Assembly (NCBI GenBank): GCA_044224315.1
Contig: JBGAKR010000003.1
Span: 434,001 to 498,000 of the forward strand
DNA from: JAGXTF01 sp044224315
GTDB taxonomy: Bacteria; Bacteroidota; Bacteroidia; NS11-12g; UBA955
Direction: 5' to 3'
DNA: 64,000 nt
Below the pieces are notes generated by a model, which made no database searches, was not told the origin of the DNA, and saw only the letters and a program-made list of their open reading frames with translations. The position numbers and the translations under genes were made by a program. Below are positions 8,709 to 17,296 of this stretch, piece by piece. Within the stretch, counting starts at the first letter, position 1, and the number at the start of each line of letters is the position of its first letter.

Positions 8709-10817
8709 TTAGTTTTCAATTCTGATTTTACAGGTTGTACTTGAGTTTTGATTCATCAGTCGCACAACATACCAGCCTTCTGCCAAATCAGGGCGAATAA
8801 ATAAAACCAGATTTCCTCCGTTGGAATTTACGGGTGTACTTTGCACAATTTGACCCAGTTGATTTAATATTTCAGCATGGGTAAAACCGATTGAATGTTG
8901 AGTTGATTTAAAGGTGAGATTCTGTCCCGCTTTTACCGGATTCGGATAGGCCACTGCTGTTGGAAGGGTTTGGTTTTTAAGTCCATTGGTTTGAATGGCT
9001 TCCCCATCGGCATAAATACCCCAGCTATACAAGCGGCCTGTATACCCCAAAACCAGGTCTGATACTTTTAATGTCCACACACCCTTGCTATTTACCCCAT
9101 TAAAAGCATTGAAAGTGCCATTGAAGCCAATCAGAGGTGCATGGTCTACAAAAGCTGCATCGGTTATTTTATAGGATTGTGTGGTGTCTATAACCAGGGT
9201 AATTTGGTTTCCTGAAATAGAGTTAATTTGATTTATTAATGTTACTGATTCGCCGCTTGGGGCAATTAATTCTATTTTTAAATCACTAATTTTAGCATGG
9301 GCAATAGCCAAAAACACCTTAAACGATTTAGGGTCGATTTTAACTGCTTTATTAAATACCATTGTATCTGATACTACACCTTGGGTATTCCCGGCAGCTG
9401 GTACAAAGGCTGCACGCTGCACACGGGTAAATTTACTCATTGTTTTATTATGTGCACTGCCAAGACAAAACATTGGTGCAATGGGCTCATTAAAATATGT
9501 AAATCTGCAGGTTTGATTAAAATTTTCCAGGTCTGGACCCTTGCCCGTTGATGAAAAATAGCCTCCGTCAAAATTATAAGCAACTGTGTATTTGGGCATG
9601 GTGGGTTGGTTGAATTTATGGATGGGATTGTACATATTTTCCAGAATTTCAGCCTCTGATTTTGCCCAGTTGGAAATGCGCACTTCATCCATAAAACCCT
9701 TAAAATAATCGCCGTTGGAGAGAGATGCACCAAGTCGTAATTTGCCAGCATTGGCGGTCAGCTGGTAGTGGCTTGCAGTGTTTATTAATTTACCATTCAC
9801 GTAAATGCGCGAACGGGAAGTAGTAATGTCTGATGAGTCTATAACTACGGCAATGTGGTACCATGTATTAGGAGCTAAACCTAAGCTGGTAGTTGTACCG
9901 TAATTGCTGATTCCCAAATTCAGTTTGCCATCGTAGATTGTTGCAAGTTGAAAACCGCCACCGCCACCAGTTAAATCCACAATTACCATTCGGGTGTCAA
10001 AGGCAGAAGGATTCACCCAGGCTTCAAATGTGAGCTCTTTGGTAATAGATAAATCGGGATGATTAGAGGTTGTTGCCTCCAGATAAGAAAACGAACCGCC
10101 CGAAAATAACAAGGAATTATTATGCCGTACTATTTTATTGGGTTTTAAACCTGTTGGAATAGAGGTGATTTTCCCTGTTATTTTAGAATTCGGCACCGAA
10201 AATCCGCTATCAGAATATTTAGATTCGTAGCTTTGTACATAGGCCAATTCGCCATAATTGTAAATTTCATCCAGGTTCCAGTTTGCGATATGGGTTTTAA
10301 AAGTATTTTTAATTTCAGATGCGCTGCGGGCTACACGCCAAACCCTGAATTCATCGATTTCTCCTTTGAACTTATTGTAATATTTAAACCCCGTATTCAT
10401 CGAATCAGTAACAGAAAGAAAGCTTGCGGTTTCCTTTGTTGCAGTATCTAAAACACCATTTAAATAAATTCTCACTGAATCTTTATCCCCATCCATAGAA
10501 ACTGCACAATGTGTCCAGGTGCCGCCTTTAATGAGTTTTTTAGAAAAAAATGATTTCACAGTATTCCCACCCCAGCGCATTTTTCCTTTTTCGAGTAATA
10601 TATAAAATTGGGTATTAAAGCATACAGTCTCGCTTGCCGAATCAAGTTCAGGTTTGAGCCAGAACTCAACCGTTATACTTTTTCGTGATTCTTTCAAAAC
10701 GGACTCGGAAACTGCCAAATAAGATTTACCATCAAACCCGGCAGTATTATTCCAAAACTTTTGCGCTGATACTGAATAGGTTAGTAAAAGCGTTCCCAGA
10801 AATGCGTAGAATTTCAT
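8709..10817 (-). CDS. Secreted LamG/P-domain protein with T9SS type A sorting signal
   Basis: 702 residues. Signal peptide 1-18; two concanavalin/LamG-like jelly-roll domains (about 31-175 with ITVEFWLKPE and GEIDEFRVWR; about 237-390 with LTFEAWVNP and FMDEVRISNWA); a proprotein-convertase P-domain-like module (about 480-602, with LKIELIAPSGESVTL and GVWTLKVSD); and a C-terminal T9SS type A sorting domain (about 620-702, starting AYPNPVKAGQNLTF and ending VVRLMNQNSSTTCKIRIEN). The protein should cross the outer membrane through the Por/Gld machinery and be anchored or released at the cell surface. LamG and P domains bind carbohydrates or proteins; no catalytic domain is visible. Monocistronic. 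A TATATTTG box lies 4 nt before the ATG. Confidence 0.88.
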   Translation of the reverse strand: MKFYAFLGTLLLTYSVSAQKFWNNTAGFDGKSYLAVSESVLKESRKSITVEFWLKPELDSASETVCFNTQFYILLEKGKMRWGGNTVKSFFSKKLIKGGTWTHCAVSMDGDKDSVRIYLNGVLDTATKETASFLSVTDSMNTGFKYYNKFKGEIDEFRVWRVARSASEIKNTFKTHIANWNLDEIYNYGELAYVQSYESKYSDSGFSVPNSKITGKITSIPTGLKPNKIVRHNNSLLFSGGSFSYLEATTSNHPDLSITKELTFEAWVNPSAFDTRMVIVDLTGGGGGFQLATIYDGKLNLGISNYGTTTSLGLAPNTWYHIAVVIDSSDITTSRSRIYVNGKLINTASHYQLTANAGKLRLGASLSNGDYFKGFMDEVRISNWAKSEAEILENMYNPIHKFNQPTMPKYTVAYNFDGGYFSSTGKGPDLENFNQTCRFTYFNEPIAPMFCLGSAHNKTMSKFTRVQRAAFVPAAGNTQGVVSDTMVFNKAVKIDPKSFKVFLAIAHAKISDLKIELIAPSGESVTLINQINSISGNQITLVIDTTQSYKITDAAFVDHAPLIGFNGTFNAFNGVNSKGVWTLKVSDLVLGYTGRLYSWGIYADGEAIQTNGLKNQTLPTAVAYPNPVKAGQNLTFKSTQHSIGFTHAEILNQLGQIVQSTPVNSNGGNLVLFIRPDLAEGWYVVRLMNQNSSTTCKIRIEN

Positions 10818-10821
10818 TTTT

Positions 10822-10829
10822 CAAATATA
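10822..10829 (-). promoter_or_regulatory. Putative -7 box (TATATTTG) for LamG gene
   Basis: Exact TAnnTTTG on the minus strand, separated from the ATG (10817) by only 4 nt, so the mRNA would be leaderless or nearly so. Confidence 0.5.
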
Positions 10830-10935
10830 GGAATTTGAAAGAAATCTAAAAATGCATGACAAATAATATGCTCACACCCTCCCCATGTTTTCAATTTGGG
10901 GGCTGATATACAAAGTATTAAGTTACAGATTTTTT

Positions 10936-12333
10936 TTACACTTTTACCAGTTTCCAGGCGCCGCGTTTAAAGAAATACAGGGCCACAAGGGCAATCAGTG
11001 TTTCAGCCACGGGTATGGCTATGAAGGCCCCTGTAGATTTCAAATCGAGATAGATAGCAAGGAAATAAGCCAGCGGAATTTGAAATAACCAAAAACAAAA
11101 AAGATTTATCAATGTAGGTGTTTTGGTATCGCCTGCGCCATTCAAAGCCTGGGTCATTACCATGCCGATTCCGTAAAAAATATAGCCTGCTCCCATTATC
11201 TGTAAGGCTTGTGCACCAAACGCAATTACTGCTTCATCGCTGCTAAAAAAACGTATTATGGGACCTGAGAAAAAGATAAATAATCCCATCACTACGGCCA
11301 TAAAAATTGCGTTGTATTTAGCTGTAAGGATTACACTTTTTTCTGCACGGTCTATTTGGTTTGCGCCTAAATTTTGCCCCACTAAAGTAGCCGCGGCATT
11401 GCTCAATCCCCAGGCGGGCAGGATAAAGAACACTACATTGCGGATGGCAATCTGATAGCCGGCAGAGGCAATGGTACCACCCGTTTCGGCAACCAACCGT
11501 GCCAGTACAATCCAGCTCCCACTGGCAATAATAAATTGCAGGGTTGCTGGCCAACTTACATTGATTATAGAGGTAATAATTTCTGAATTCCAGTTAATAT
11601 ATTTTTTATGTAATTTTACAATTCCGGCACCCTTAAATAAGTGATAGCACTGATACAAAACACCAGAACTGCGGCCAATTACAGTGGCAAATGCGGCACC
11701 TTTTAAGCCAAATAAATTTATAAAGATGGGGCATAAAATTATATTTAAAATACTGGCAATCCAAAGGCTCTTCATAGCCATTGCCGCATTTCCTGCACCG
11801 CGGAAAATTCCATTGATTAAAAACAGCAGAATAATGGCCAAACTGCCGCCCATCATAATGCGTGTAAAGATGGCCCCATCGCGCACTACATCCTCCGAGG
11901 CTCCCATTAAGCGCAAAATATCTGCAGCGAAATACACACCTGTAGTACTCAAAATTATAGTTATAATTACTGCAATGATTAACGATTGGGCGCCTGCATG
12001 TGCGGCTCCTTCTGGGTTCTTCTCCCCTATGCGACGTGCAACAATGGCTGTAGCGCCTGTACTTAATCCAATGGCAATTGAATAAATAATGGTAATCACC
12101 GATTCGGTTAGCCCCACGGTAGCAATGGCATTTTGGCCTAGTTTACCAACAAAAAACATATCTACCAGAGCAAACACACTTTCCAAACTTAGTTCCAAAA
12201 TCATAGGTATTGCCAGTAATACCACAGCCTTGGGTATGCTGCCAGTTGTATAATCTTGTTCAGATCCATTCAATGAATCCTTAATTACTTTCCAGATTTT
12301 TGTAGTTTTAGATATTTCTGAATTACCGTTCAT
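10936..12333 (-). CDS. MATE family multidrug/Na+ antiporter
   Basis: 465 residues from ATG 12333; the open frame extends to a TTG 14 codons upstream, but ATG fits the family start and lies 16 nt after a TATCTTTG box. An integral inner-membrane transporter with twelve predicted helices in two homologous halves. Typical MATE signatures include SIPKAVVLLAIPMILELSLESVFALVDMFFVGKLG in TM1-2 and the repeated region PATLQFIIASGSW with ALVGQNLGA-like TLVGQNLGANQIDRA in the second half. MATE proteins export cationic drugs or metabolites in exchange for Na+ or H+. The N-terminal cytoplasmic tail (about 40 residues) is longer than in NorM. Alone in its transcription unit; substrate not predictable. Confidence 0.93.
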   Translation of the reverse strand: MNGNSEISKTTKIWKVIKDSLNGSEQDYTTGSIPKAVVLLAIPMILELSLESVFALVDMFFVGKLGQNAIATVGLTESVITIIYSIAIGLSTGATAIVARRIGEKNPEGAAHAGAQSLIIAVIITIILSTTGVYFAADILRLMGASEDVVRDGAIFTRIMMGGSLAIILLFLINGIFRGAGNAAMAMKSLWIASILNIILCPIFINLFGLKGAAFATVIGRSSGVLYQCYHLFKGAGIVKLHKKYINWNSEIITSIINVSWPATLQFIIASGSWIVLARLVAETGGTIASAGYQIAIRNVVFFILPAWGLSNAAATLVGQNLGANQIDRAEKSVILTAKYNAIFMAVVMGLFIFFSGPIIRFFSSDEAVIAFGAQALQIMGAGYIFYGIGMVMTQALNGAGDTKTPTLINLFCFWLFQIPLAYFLAIYLDLKSTGAFIAIPVAETLIALVALYFFKRGAWKLVKV

Positions 12334-12349
12334 TTTTAAAAAAGGGCAA

Positions 12350-12357
12350 CAAAGATA
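12350..12357 (-). promoter_or_regulatory. Putative -7 box (TATCTTTG) for MATE gene
   Basis: Exact TAnnTTTG match 16 nt upstream of ATG 12333. A TTTG lies 15 nt further upstream, slightly close for a -33 element. Confidence 0.5.
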
Positions 12358-12625
12358 ATTACAATTGTTATTCAAATTTGTCGTGCACCCGACAATTGGT
12401 ATACAGTTTATATCGCAATCTACCTAAATCAATTGCCGATTACTACTTTTTTATTATCCAACACTGTATAAATTAAGTGCTTATGCAACCAATAAATTCA
12501 GCCATAATAATTCAGAGTAATTTTAGTAAATCAACGGCACTGGCTATTTATATCTATGAATGCTCTAATACCAGAAAAGAGTGCACCTTTTCCAGCGTTA
12601 CAGTGTTTACAATACTTTTTTGATT

Positions 12626-13180
12626 TTATTTCTGCTGCTGCGCCGTCCAATCAGCCCTTAATAAGGACATTACCAAAGAGTCCAGGATTACATCGCCAAG
12701 TATATAATGTTGCCTTAACAAACCTTCTTTAATAAAACCTGCGCGTTCCAATAATTTTAAGGATGGTATATTGGATGCATCTAAATTGGCTTCAATGCGG
12801 TTTAAATTCAGTTGGGTAAACCCAAAATTTAAAATTGGTTTTAATGCTTCAGTCATGTAGCCCTTATTCATATCCCCGGGGTTAGAGATATGGTAGCCAA
12901 CCTCGGCTCTGCGGTGCAATGGCAACCAATTGTGAAGGGCACATCCACCAATATGTCTTTGTGTATTTTTATCTAAAATATGGAACAATACAAATTTGCG
13001 GTTATGCGTAACCAAACCCTGCCTGTATTTTTCGCGTTCAGTTGCCAAATCATCTAGTGTTTTCAAATCAAGGTATTCCATAATTGCCGCATCAGATTGG
13101 GAGGCATATAACCAATCATACGTTTCAACTGTAGAGGGACGCAGGATGAGTCGGGCTGTAAGAATACTCTCGAAATTCAT
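12626..13180 (-). CDS. GNAT acetyltransferase, RimJ/RimL type
   Basis: 184 residues from ATG 13180; the longer frame would need a TTG at 13228. The pattern is that of the RimJ/RimL/RimI GNAT group: ILTARLILRPSTVETYDWLY at the start, HIGGCALHNWLPLHRRAEVGYHIS in the middle strands, the acetyl-CoA loop region NKGYMTEALKPILNFGF, then NRIEANLDASNIPSLKLLERAGFIKEGLLR, the classic NxxSxxLLExxGF signature. It probably N-acetylates a protein N-terminus, amino acid or small amine using acetyl-CoA in the cytoplasm. The following gene on the same strand, 55 bp upstream, is another GNAT of a different subfamily; the two may share a transcript. Confidence 0.88.
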   Translation of the reverse strand: MNFESILTARLILRPSTVETYDWLYASQSDAAIMEYLDLKTLDDLATEREKYRQGLVTHNRKFVLFHILDKNTQRHIGGCALHNWLPLHRRAEVGYHISNPGDMNKGYMTEALKPILNFGFTQLNLNRIEANLDASNIPSLKLLERAGFIKEGLLRQHYILGDVILDSLVMSLLRADWTAQQQK

Positions 13181-13235
13181 AGGATTAACCTTCAGTTTAT
13201 TAGAATGCAAATATTGGGCAAATTTCAATTATTAA

Positions 13236-13865
13236 TCAGAATTTTACATGCTCCAATTTTTCATTTCCCAATTTTAATATCTGATCTACCTCTAAATTTG
13301 AATGCAATTCTGGCCCACCTATAAGTTCATGCGGAGTTGAATTTGTTTGTTTTAAATCCAACTGAAACCATTTCACATCATGCCATTGGTTTAGTTTAAA
13401 ACCAATTTTGTTAAATACCCCAATTTCTTCAAAACCCATGCTTGTATGCAATTTTTCGCTGCCCTCATTTGGCAATGCCACACCTGCAAAAACACTGTAA
13501 TACCCTTGTAATTTAAGAATTGAAAACAGGGCATTGTACATGATTTTGCCTATACCTTTATTTTGAATTTCAGGGGCAAGATAAATAGTAGATTCTACAG
13601 ACCATTGATAGGCGGTTTTATACCTATGCCGGCTGCCATAGGCATATCCAAGCACTGTATTGTTGTAAATACAAACTAACCATGGATAATCTACTGTATT
13701 GGTAATTATTCTATCAGTAAAATCTTGCAATGTGGGAACAGAATATTCAAAAGTTACAGCAGTATTTTTTACAAAGGGGGCATAAACATCCAGGGCTTGC
13801 TGTGCATCCTGGAGTGTAATTAAGCGAATTTCAGGGTTCATACCAATCCTGTTCAAATTTGCCAT
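13236..13865 (-). CDS. GNAT acetyltransferase, phosphinothricin acetyltransferase-like
   Basis: 209 residues from ATG 13865; ATG 13841 (MNPEIRLITLQDA) is equally plausible and matches the usual family start, while the GTG at 13919 is unlikely. The PAT/bar-like signature is clear: AALDVY-type QALDVYAPFVKNTAVTFEYSVPTL, then YAYGSRHRYKTAYQWSVESTIYL, the acetyl-CoA loop QNKGIGKIMYNALF, and ALPNEGSEKLHTSMGFEEIGVFNKIGFKLNQWHDVKWFQ. Characterised relatives acetylate phosphinothricin, methionine sulfoximine or related amino acids. The C-terminus carries about 35 extra residues (QTNSTPHELIGGPELHSN...) not usual for the family. Adjacent to a second GNAT gene. Confidence 0.85.
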   Translation of the reverse strand: MANLNRIGMNPEIRLITLQDAQQALDVYAPFVKNTAVTFEYSVPTLQDFTDRIITNTVDYPWLVCIYNNTVLGYAYGSRHRYKTAYQWSVESTIYLAPEIQNKGIGKIMYNALFSILKLQGYYSVFAGVALPNEGSEKLHTSMGFEEIGVFNKIGFKLNQWHDVKWFQLDLKQTNSTPHELIGGPELHSNLEVDQILKLGNEKLEHVKF

Positions 13866-13982
13866 GAATTTTTTATTTATTAAAAAATGAATTGCTGGTA
13901 AGGATTGTGAAAAATTCACAACCTATTCATAAAAGCATCAAACGCAATCACTTAAGTAAAATAGACATGTGGGTAAATGGCA

Positions 13983-14636
13983 TTACCCAATCATAACCCC
14001 ATCTTTCAGTCTGATATTGCGATCGGCCATGGAGGCCAAATCGGGGTTATGCGTAACGATGATAAATGTTTGGCCCATATCATCGCGCAATTTCATAAAA
14101 TACTTGTGCAATAATTCCGCATTGTGCGAATCGAGGTTGCCACTGGGTTCGTCGGCCATTACAATTCCGGGTTTATTCACCAAAGCCCTGGCCACCGCAA
14201 CACGTTGTTGTTCACCCCCGCTGAGTTGGGATGGCTTATTGTTTATTCGCTCCGACAGCCCCAAATAATCCAGCAGCATTTTGGCATCTTTTTCAACCTC
14301 ACGCTTGCTGCGTCCTGCAATCCAACCCGGGATGCATACATTTTCGAGAGCCGAAAATTCGGGCAAAAGCTGGTGAAATTGAAAAACAAATCCCAGATTC
14401 ATATTGCGAAAAGCCGATAATTTTTTATGATTGAGGCTGGTAAGATCAGTATCGTTAAAAAACACTTTCCCTTCATCTGGCTTATCCAGGGTGCCTAAAA
14501 TATGCAATAAAGTACTTTTCCCCGCCCCACTTTCGCCGGTAATACTCACGATTTCTTTTTCTTTCACCTCCAATGAAATGCCTTTCAAAACATGAAGAGC
14601 ATCATAATGCTTGTGAATATGGGTACATTTTAACAT
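13983..14636 (-). CDS. lolD: ABC transporter ATP-binding protein, LolD-like
   Basis: 217 residues from ATG 14636. The open frame continues 98 codons further upstream, but that part only reads through AT-rich repeats (HFPFSILHYLR...) and is not protein. ABC ATPase motifs: Walker A GESGAGKST (34-42), Q-loop in FQFHQLLPEF, signature LSGGEQQRV (138-146), Walker B IVMADEP (158-164), and the H-loop in VTHNPDLA. Length and motif spacing match LolD/MacB-type subunits, which power lipoprotein release from the inner membrane or FtsX-like permeases. No permease gene is adjacent. Upstream lies a long repeat-bearing region; TATCTTCG 7-9 nt before the ATG is one mismatch from the -7 consensus. Confidence 0.9.
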   Translation of the reverse strand: MLKCTHIHKHYDALHVLKGISLEVKEKEIVSITGESGAGKSTLLHILGTLDKPDEGKVFFNDTDLTSLNHKKLSAFRNMNLGFVFQFHQLLPEFSALENVCIPGWIAGRSKREVEKDAKMLLDYLGLSERINNKPSQLSGGEQQRVAVARALVNKPGIVMADEPSGNLDSHNAELLHKYFMKLRDDMGQTFIIVTHNPDLASMADRNIRLKDGVMIG

Positions 14637-14639
14637 GCC

Positions 14640-14795
14640 GCAGCGAAGATAATGGAGAATGGAGAATGGAAAATGTAAAATGAAAAATGTAGAATGGAAA
14701 ATGGAAAATGGAGCAGCCGGTGCAAAGTGCAATATGCAAAGTGCAATGAACAGCCAATGTAGAATAAAACAGCCCCAGCAGCATTGAAAATGCAG
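14640..14795. repeat. Low-complexity repeats: GAATGGAAAAT-type and GTGCAAAGTGCA-type
   Basis: 14648-14710 is a degenerate GAATGGAAAATG tandem repeat. 14718-14750 is a GGTGCAAAGTGCAATATGCAAAGTGCAATG block; related GTGCAAAG/GTGCAAGG blocks recur in inverted orientation near 42243-42270 and 55750-55795. No gene is seen here. Confidence 0.7.
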
Positions 14796-14806
14796 CGAAA
14801 GCGATA

Positions 14807-15217
14807 TTACCAGCTTTTCCAAAGTTGAGAAACTTTGGAAAAGCTGGTAAGTCAAATATCCGCGATCCGAAATCCGCCATCCGATATCGGCTGTTCCTTC
14901 GGCTGTTGATACGGCTGTCGGTATTACCAAACTATTCCAAAATTGAGAAACTTTGGAATAGTGGGTAAGTCAAATATCCGCGATCTGAAATCCGCCATCC
15001 GATATCGGCTGTTCCTTCGGCTGTTGATACGGCTGTCTTTCGGCTGCTGATTCGGCTGCTGATACGGCTGTCGGTATTACCAAACGCTTCCAAAGTTGTG
15101 AAACTTTGGAATAGTGGGTAAGTCAAATATCCGCGATCTGAAATCCGCCATCCGATATCGGCTGTTCCTTCGGTTGTTGATACGGCTGTCTTTCGGCTGT
15201 TGATTCGGCTGTTCAGA
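14807..15217. repeat. Three-copy repeat with GNRA-capped hairpins and CGGCTGTT runs
   Basis: Three units start at 14807, 14924 and 15077. Each opens with a hairpin: copy 1 is a perfect 20-bp stem (TTACCAGCTTTTCCAAAGTT and its complement, 14807-14850) closed by GAGA; copy 2 (14924-14968) has a GAGA loop; copy 3 (15077-15121) a GTGA loop. Copy 2 replaces a T-A stem pair of copy 1 with A-T. Each hairpin is followed by GTCAAATATCCGCGATC, then AATCCGCCATCCGATATCGG and CGGCTGTT-type repeats. The related CGGCTGTT family reappears at 63.1-63.3 kb. Confidence 0.85.
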
Positions 15218-15245
15218 ATAATTTCATTTCAATAGCCAATCTTCC

Positions 15246-15253
15246 TATTTTTG
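15246..15253 (+). promoter_or_regulatory. Putative -7 box (TATTTTTG) for sucC
   Basis: Exact TAnnTTTG match 20 nt upstream of ATG 15274, directly after the repeat region; predicted leader about 15 nt. Confidence 0.5.
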
Positions 15254-15273
15254 CGCCTGCATTTCAAAAACAC

Positions 15274-16500
15274 ATGAATATTCACGAATATCAGGCAAAA
15301 GAGATTCTTAAAAAGTACGGAGTAGCAATACAGGATGGTTTTGTAGCCGAAACACCCGAACAAGCCCAGGCAGCTGCAGAGAAAATTAAGGCTGAAATGG
15401 GCAGTGACTGGTGCGTTGTTAAAGCCCAGATTCATGCCGGTGGACGTGGAAAAGGCAAAATTGCCGGTTCTGAACAACGCGGTGTGCAAGTTGCCAAAAA
15501 TCCTGCACAGGCCTCTGAAATCGCAAAAAACTTACTGGGCGGCACCCTGGTTACCATACAAACCGGCGCAGCTGGCAAAGTTGTAAATAAAGTATTGGTG
15601 GCCCAGGATGTATTTTATCCAGGACCTAACGAGCCTAAGGAGTATTACATGAGTGTATTGCTCGACCGGCAGAAAAAAGAAAACGTTATTATCTATACTA
15701 CAGAAGGTGGAATGGATATAGAGGAAGTAGCTGAAAAGCATCCCGAAAAAATTCATAAAGAATGGATAGACCCTGCTGTAGGATTGCAGCCGTTTCAGGC
15801 CCGCAAAATTGCCTTCAACCTGGGCTTAGATGGCAAAGCATTCAAGGAAATGGTATCATTTGTATCGGCCCTATACCGTGCTTATGAAGATACCGACAGT
15901 GCCATGTTTGAAATTAACCCTGTACTTAAAACCAGCGATGACCGTATCATAGCCGTAGATGCTAAAGTAAGCCTTGACGATAATGCCCTTTACCGCCATG
16001 CCGATTATGCAGCTTTGCGCGATTTGGCTGAAGAAGATCCAACTGAAGTGGAAGCTGGCAAATTCAATCTCAACTTTGTAAAACTCGACGGTAATGTGGG
16101 TTGCATGGTAAATGGGGCAGGCCTGGCCATGGCAACCATGGATATTATTAAACTAAGCGGTGGTGAGCCTGCCAATTTCCTTGATGTAGGGGGTACGGCC
16201 AATGCCGAAACCGTTGAAGCCGGATTCCGCATCATTATGAGTGATCCTGCTGTTAAAGCCATTTTAATTAATATTTTTGGTGGCATTGTGCGTTGCGACC
16301 GTGTGGCAAACGGTGTGGTTGAAGCTTATAAAAAAATAGGCAATGTAAGCATACCAATTATTGTGCGCTTGCAAGGAACCAATGCCATTGAAGCCAAGAA
16401 AATCATAGATGAAAGTGGACTTAAAGTGTACAGTGCCATTGCGCTGAAAGATGCTGCTGACATAGTTAAACAAGTATTGGCCAATCCACAATCGGCCTGA
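15274..16500 (+). CDS. sucC: Succinate-CoA ligase (ADP-forming) subunit beta
   Basis: 408 residues. The beta subunit of succinyl-CoA synthetase, which with SucD makes succinate and ATP/GTP from succinyl-CoA in the TCA cycle. The N-terminal ATP-grasp domain starts MNIHEYQAKEILKKYGVA and includes HAGGRGKGK and FEINPVLKTSDDRIIAVDAK (metal-binding Glu/Asn/Asp). The C-terminal CoA-ligase domain has GGEPANFLDVGGTANAETV and INIFGGIVRCDRVANGVVEA. Length is close to the usual 390-400. sucD is not adjacent, as often in Bacteroidota. Monocistronic: a TATTTTTG box lies 20 nt upstream and a strong terminator follows. Confidence 0.97.
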   Translation: MNIHEYQAKEILKKYGVAIQDGFVAETPEQAQAAAEKIKAEMGSDWCVVKAQIHAGGRGKGKIAGSEQRGVQVAKNPAQASEIAKNLLGGTLVTIQTGAAGKVVNKVLVAQDVFYPGPNEPKEYYMSVLLDRQKKENVIIYTTEGGMDIEEVAEKHPEKIHKEWIDPAVGLQPFQARKIAFNLGLDGKAFKEMVSFVSALYRAYEDTDSAMFEINPVLKTSDDRIIAVDAKVSLDDNALYRHADYAALRDLAEEDPTEVEAGKFNLNFVKLDGNVGCMVNGAGLAMATMDIIKLSGGEPANFLDVGGTANAETVEAGFRIIMSDPAVKAILINIFGGIVRCDRVANGVVEAYKKIGNVSIPIIVRLQGTNAIEAKKIIDESGLKVYSAIALKDAADIVKQVLANPQSA

Positions 16501-16521
16501 TTGAATTTTAAATAATGAAAC

Positions 16522-16550
16522 AAAAAAAGGCTCAATCAGAGCCTTTTTTT
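16522..16550 (+). terminator. Rho-independent terminator after sucC (bidirectional)
   Basis: AAAAAAAGGCTC, loop AATCA, then GAGCCTTTTTTT: a 12-bp stem if A-T pairs are counted, with U-tracts on both strands. It serves sucC and the convergent lipoprotein gene. Confidence 0.9.
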
Positions 16551-16577
16551 GTTTGGGTTAACGACACACTGGGTAAA

Positions 16578-17123
16578 TTATTTCTTCATCATTTTTAAAT
16601 CATAATCAACCGTAGCTTGAATTTGCACAGGATGATCGATGGGAGTGTTTAAGGTACCGGCCAGGTGGAATTCGGTAGTTTCAGCATTGGCAAAACTGAT
16701 TATTTCCAAATCCGGGTCCTGGTCGGCTTCACATGGTCCTTTGCCTTTACCTAATGGCATGGGGTTTACATGTGCAACGGTTTTTTGCACCCCCGGTTCA
16801 CCTATCGAAAAAGTGGCTTTATCAAGGTAGTCAAAGGTTACGAATTTGAGGCTGCTATCGATAATGTAAAAAGCTTTGACCCTTACCTTCATGGAAGAAA
16901 TATCACTGGCTTTTAGCCCATATTCCTTCACCAATCCGGCAAGGTCTATTTTTTTACGGGCAGATACATCAAAGTCCCCGGCAGCTCTGGGATCTATGGT
17001 AAATGTAATTTCGCCACCATTTACAGTTTTTTCAAACTTCACTTTGTCGCAACTGCTGAAGATAGCTGCTGCAGATGCAAAGATGGTAAGGGCGATAAAC
17101 CTGATTTGTACTTTTGTTTTCAT
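16578..17123 (-). CDS. Putative lipoprotein, unknown function
   Basis: 181 residues with a lipoprotein signal (KTKVQIRFIALTIFASAAAIFSSC), the Cys at about residue 25 being the lipidation site; no Lol-avoidance signal can be judged. The mature part begins DKVKFEKTVNGGEITFTID and looks beta-rich; it ends FHLAGTLNTPIDHPVQIQATVDYDLKMMKK. No family is recognised. Small Bacteroidota lipoproteins of this form are common on the outer membrane. It is a single gene, convergent with sucC, sharing its bidirectional terminator and divergent from mscL. Confidence 0.65.
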   Translation of the reverse strand: MKTKVQIRFIALTIFASAAAIFSSCDKVKFEKTVNGGEITFTIDPRAAGDFDVSARKKIDLAGLVKEYGLKASDISSMKVRVKAFYIIDSSLKFVTFDYLDKATFSIGEPGVQKTVAHVNPMPLGKGKGPCEADQDPDLEIISFANAETTEFHLAGTLNTPIDHPVQIQATVDYDLKMMKK

Positions 17124-17296
17124 GCTTTTTTAGATTATGGGTTTAAACTAAATACCACCAATTTCAAATCCACCCTGTCATAAAATTGTCAGTTTAACTA
17201 TATGGTAGTCAAGCATATTTTATTTGAAAGTGGATAAGTCATTAAAAATCAAATGGTGCTAAGTCTTTTCTTCGCAGTAAACTAAAAACTAAAACT

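Noticed and set aside
14637..14930. N-terminal extension of LolD (98 extra codons)
   Set aside because: The extra residues come from GAATGGAAAAT-type and CGGCTGTT repeats; LolD family starts match ATG 14636.
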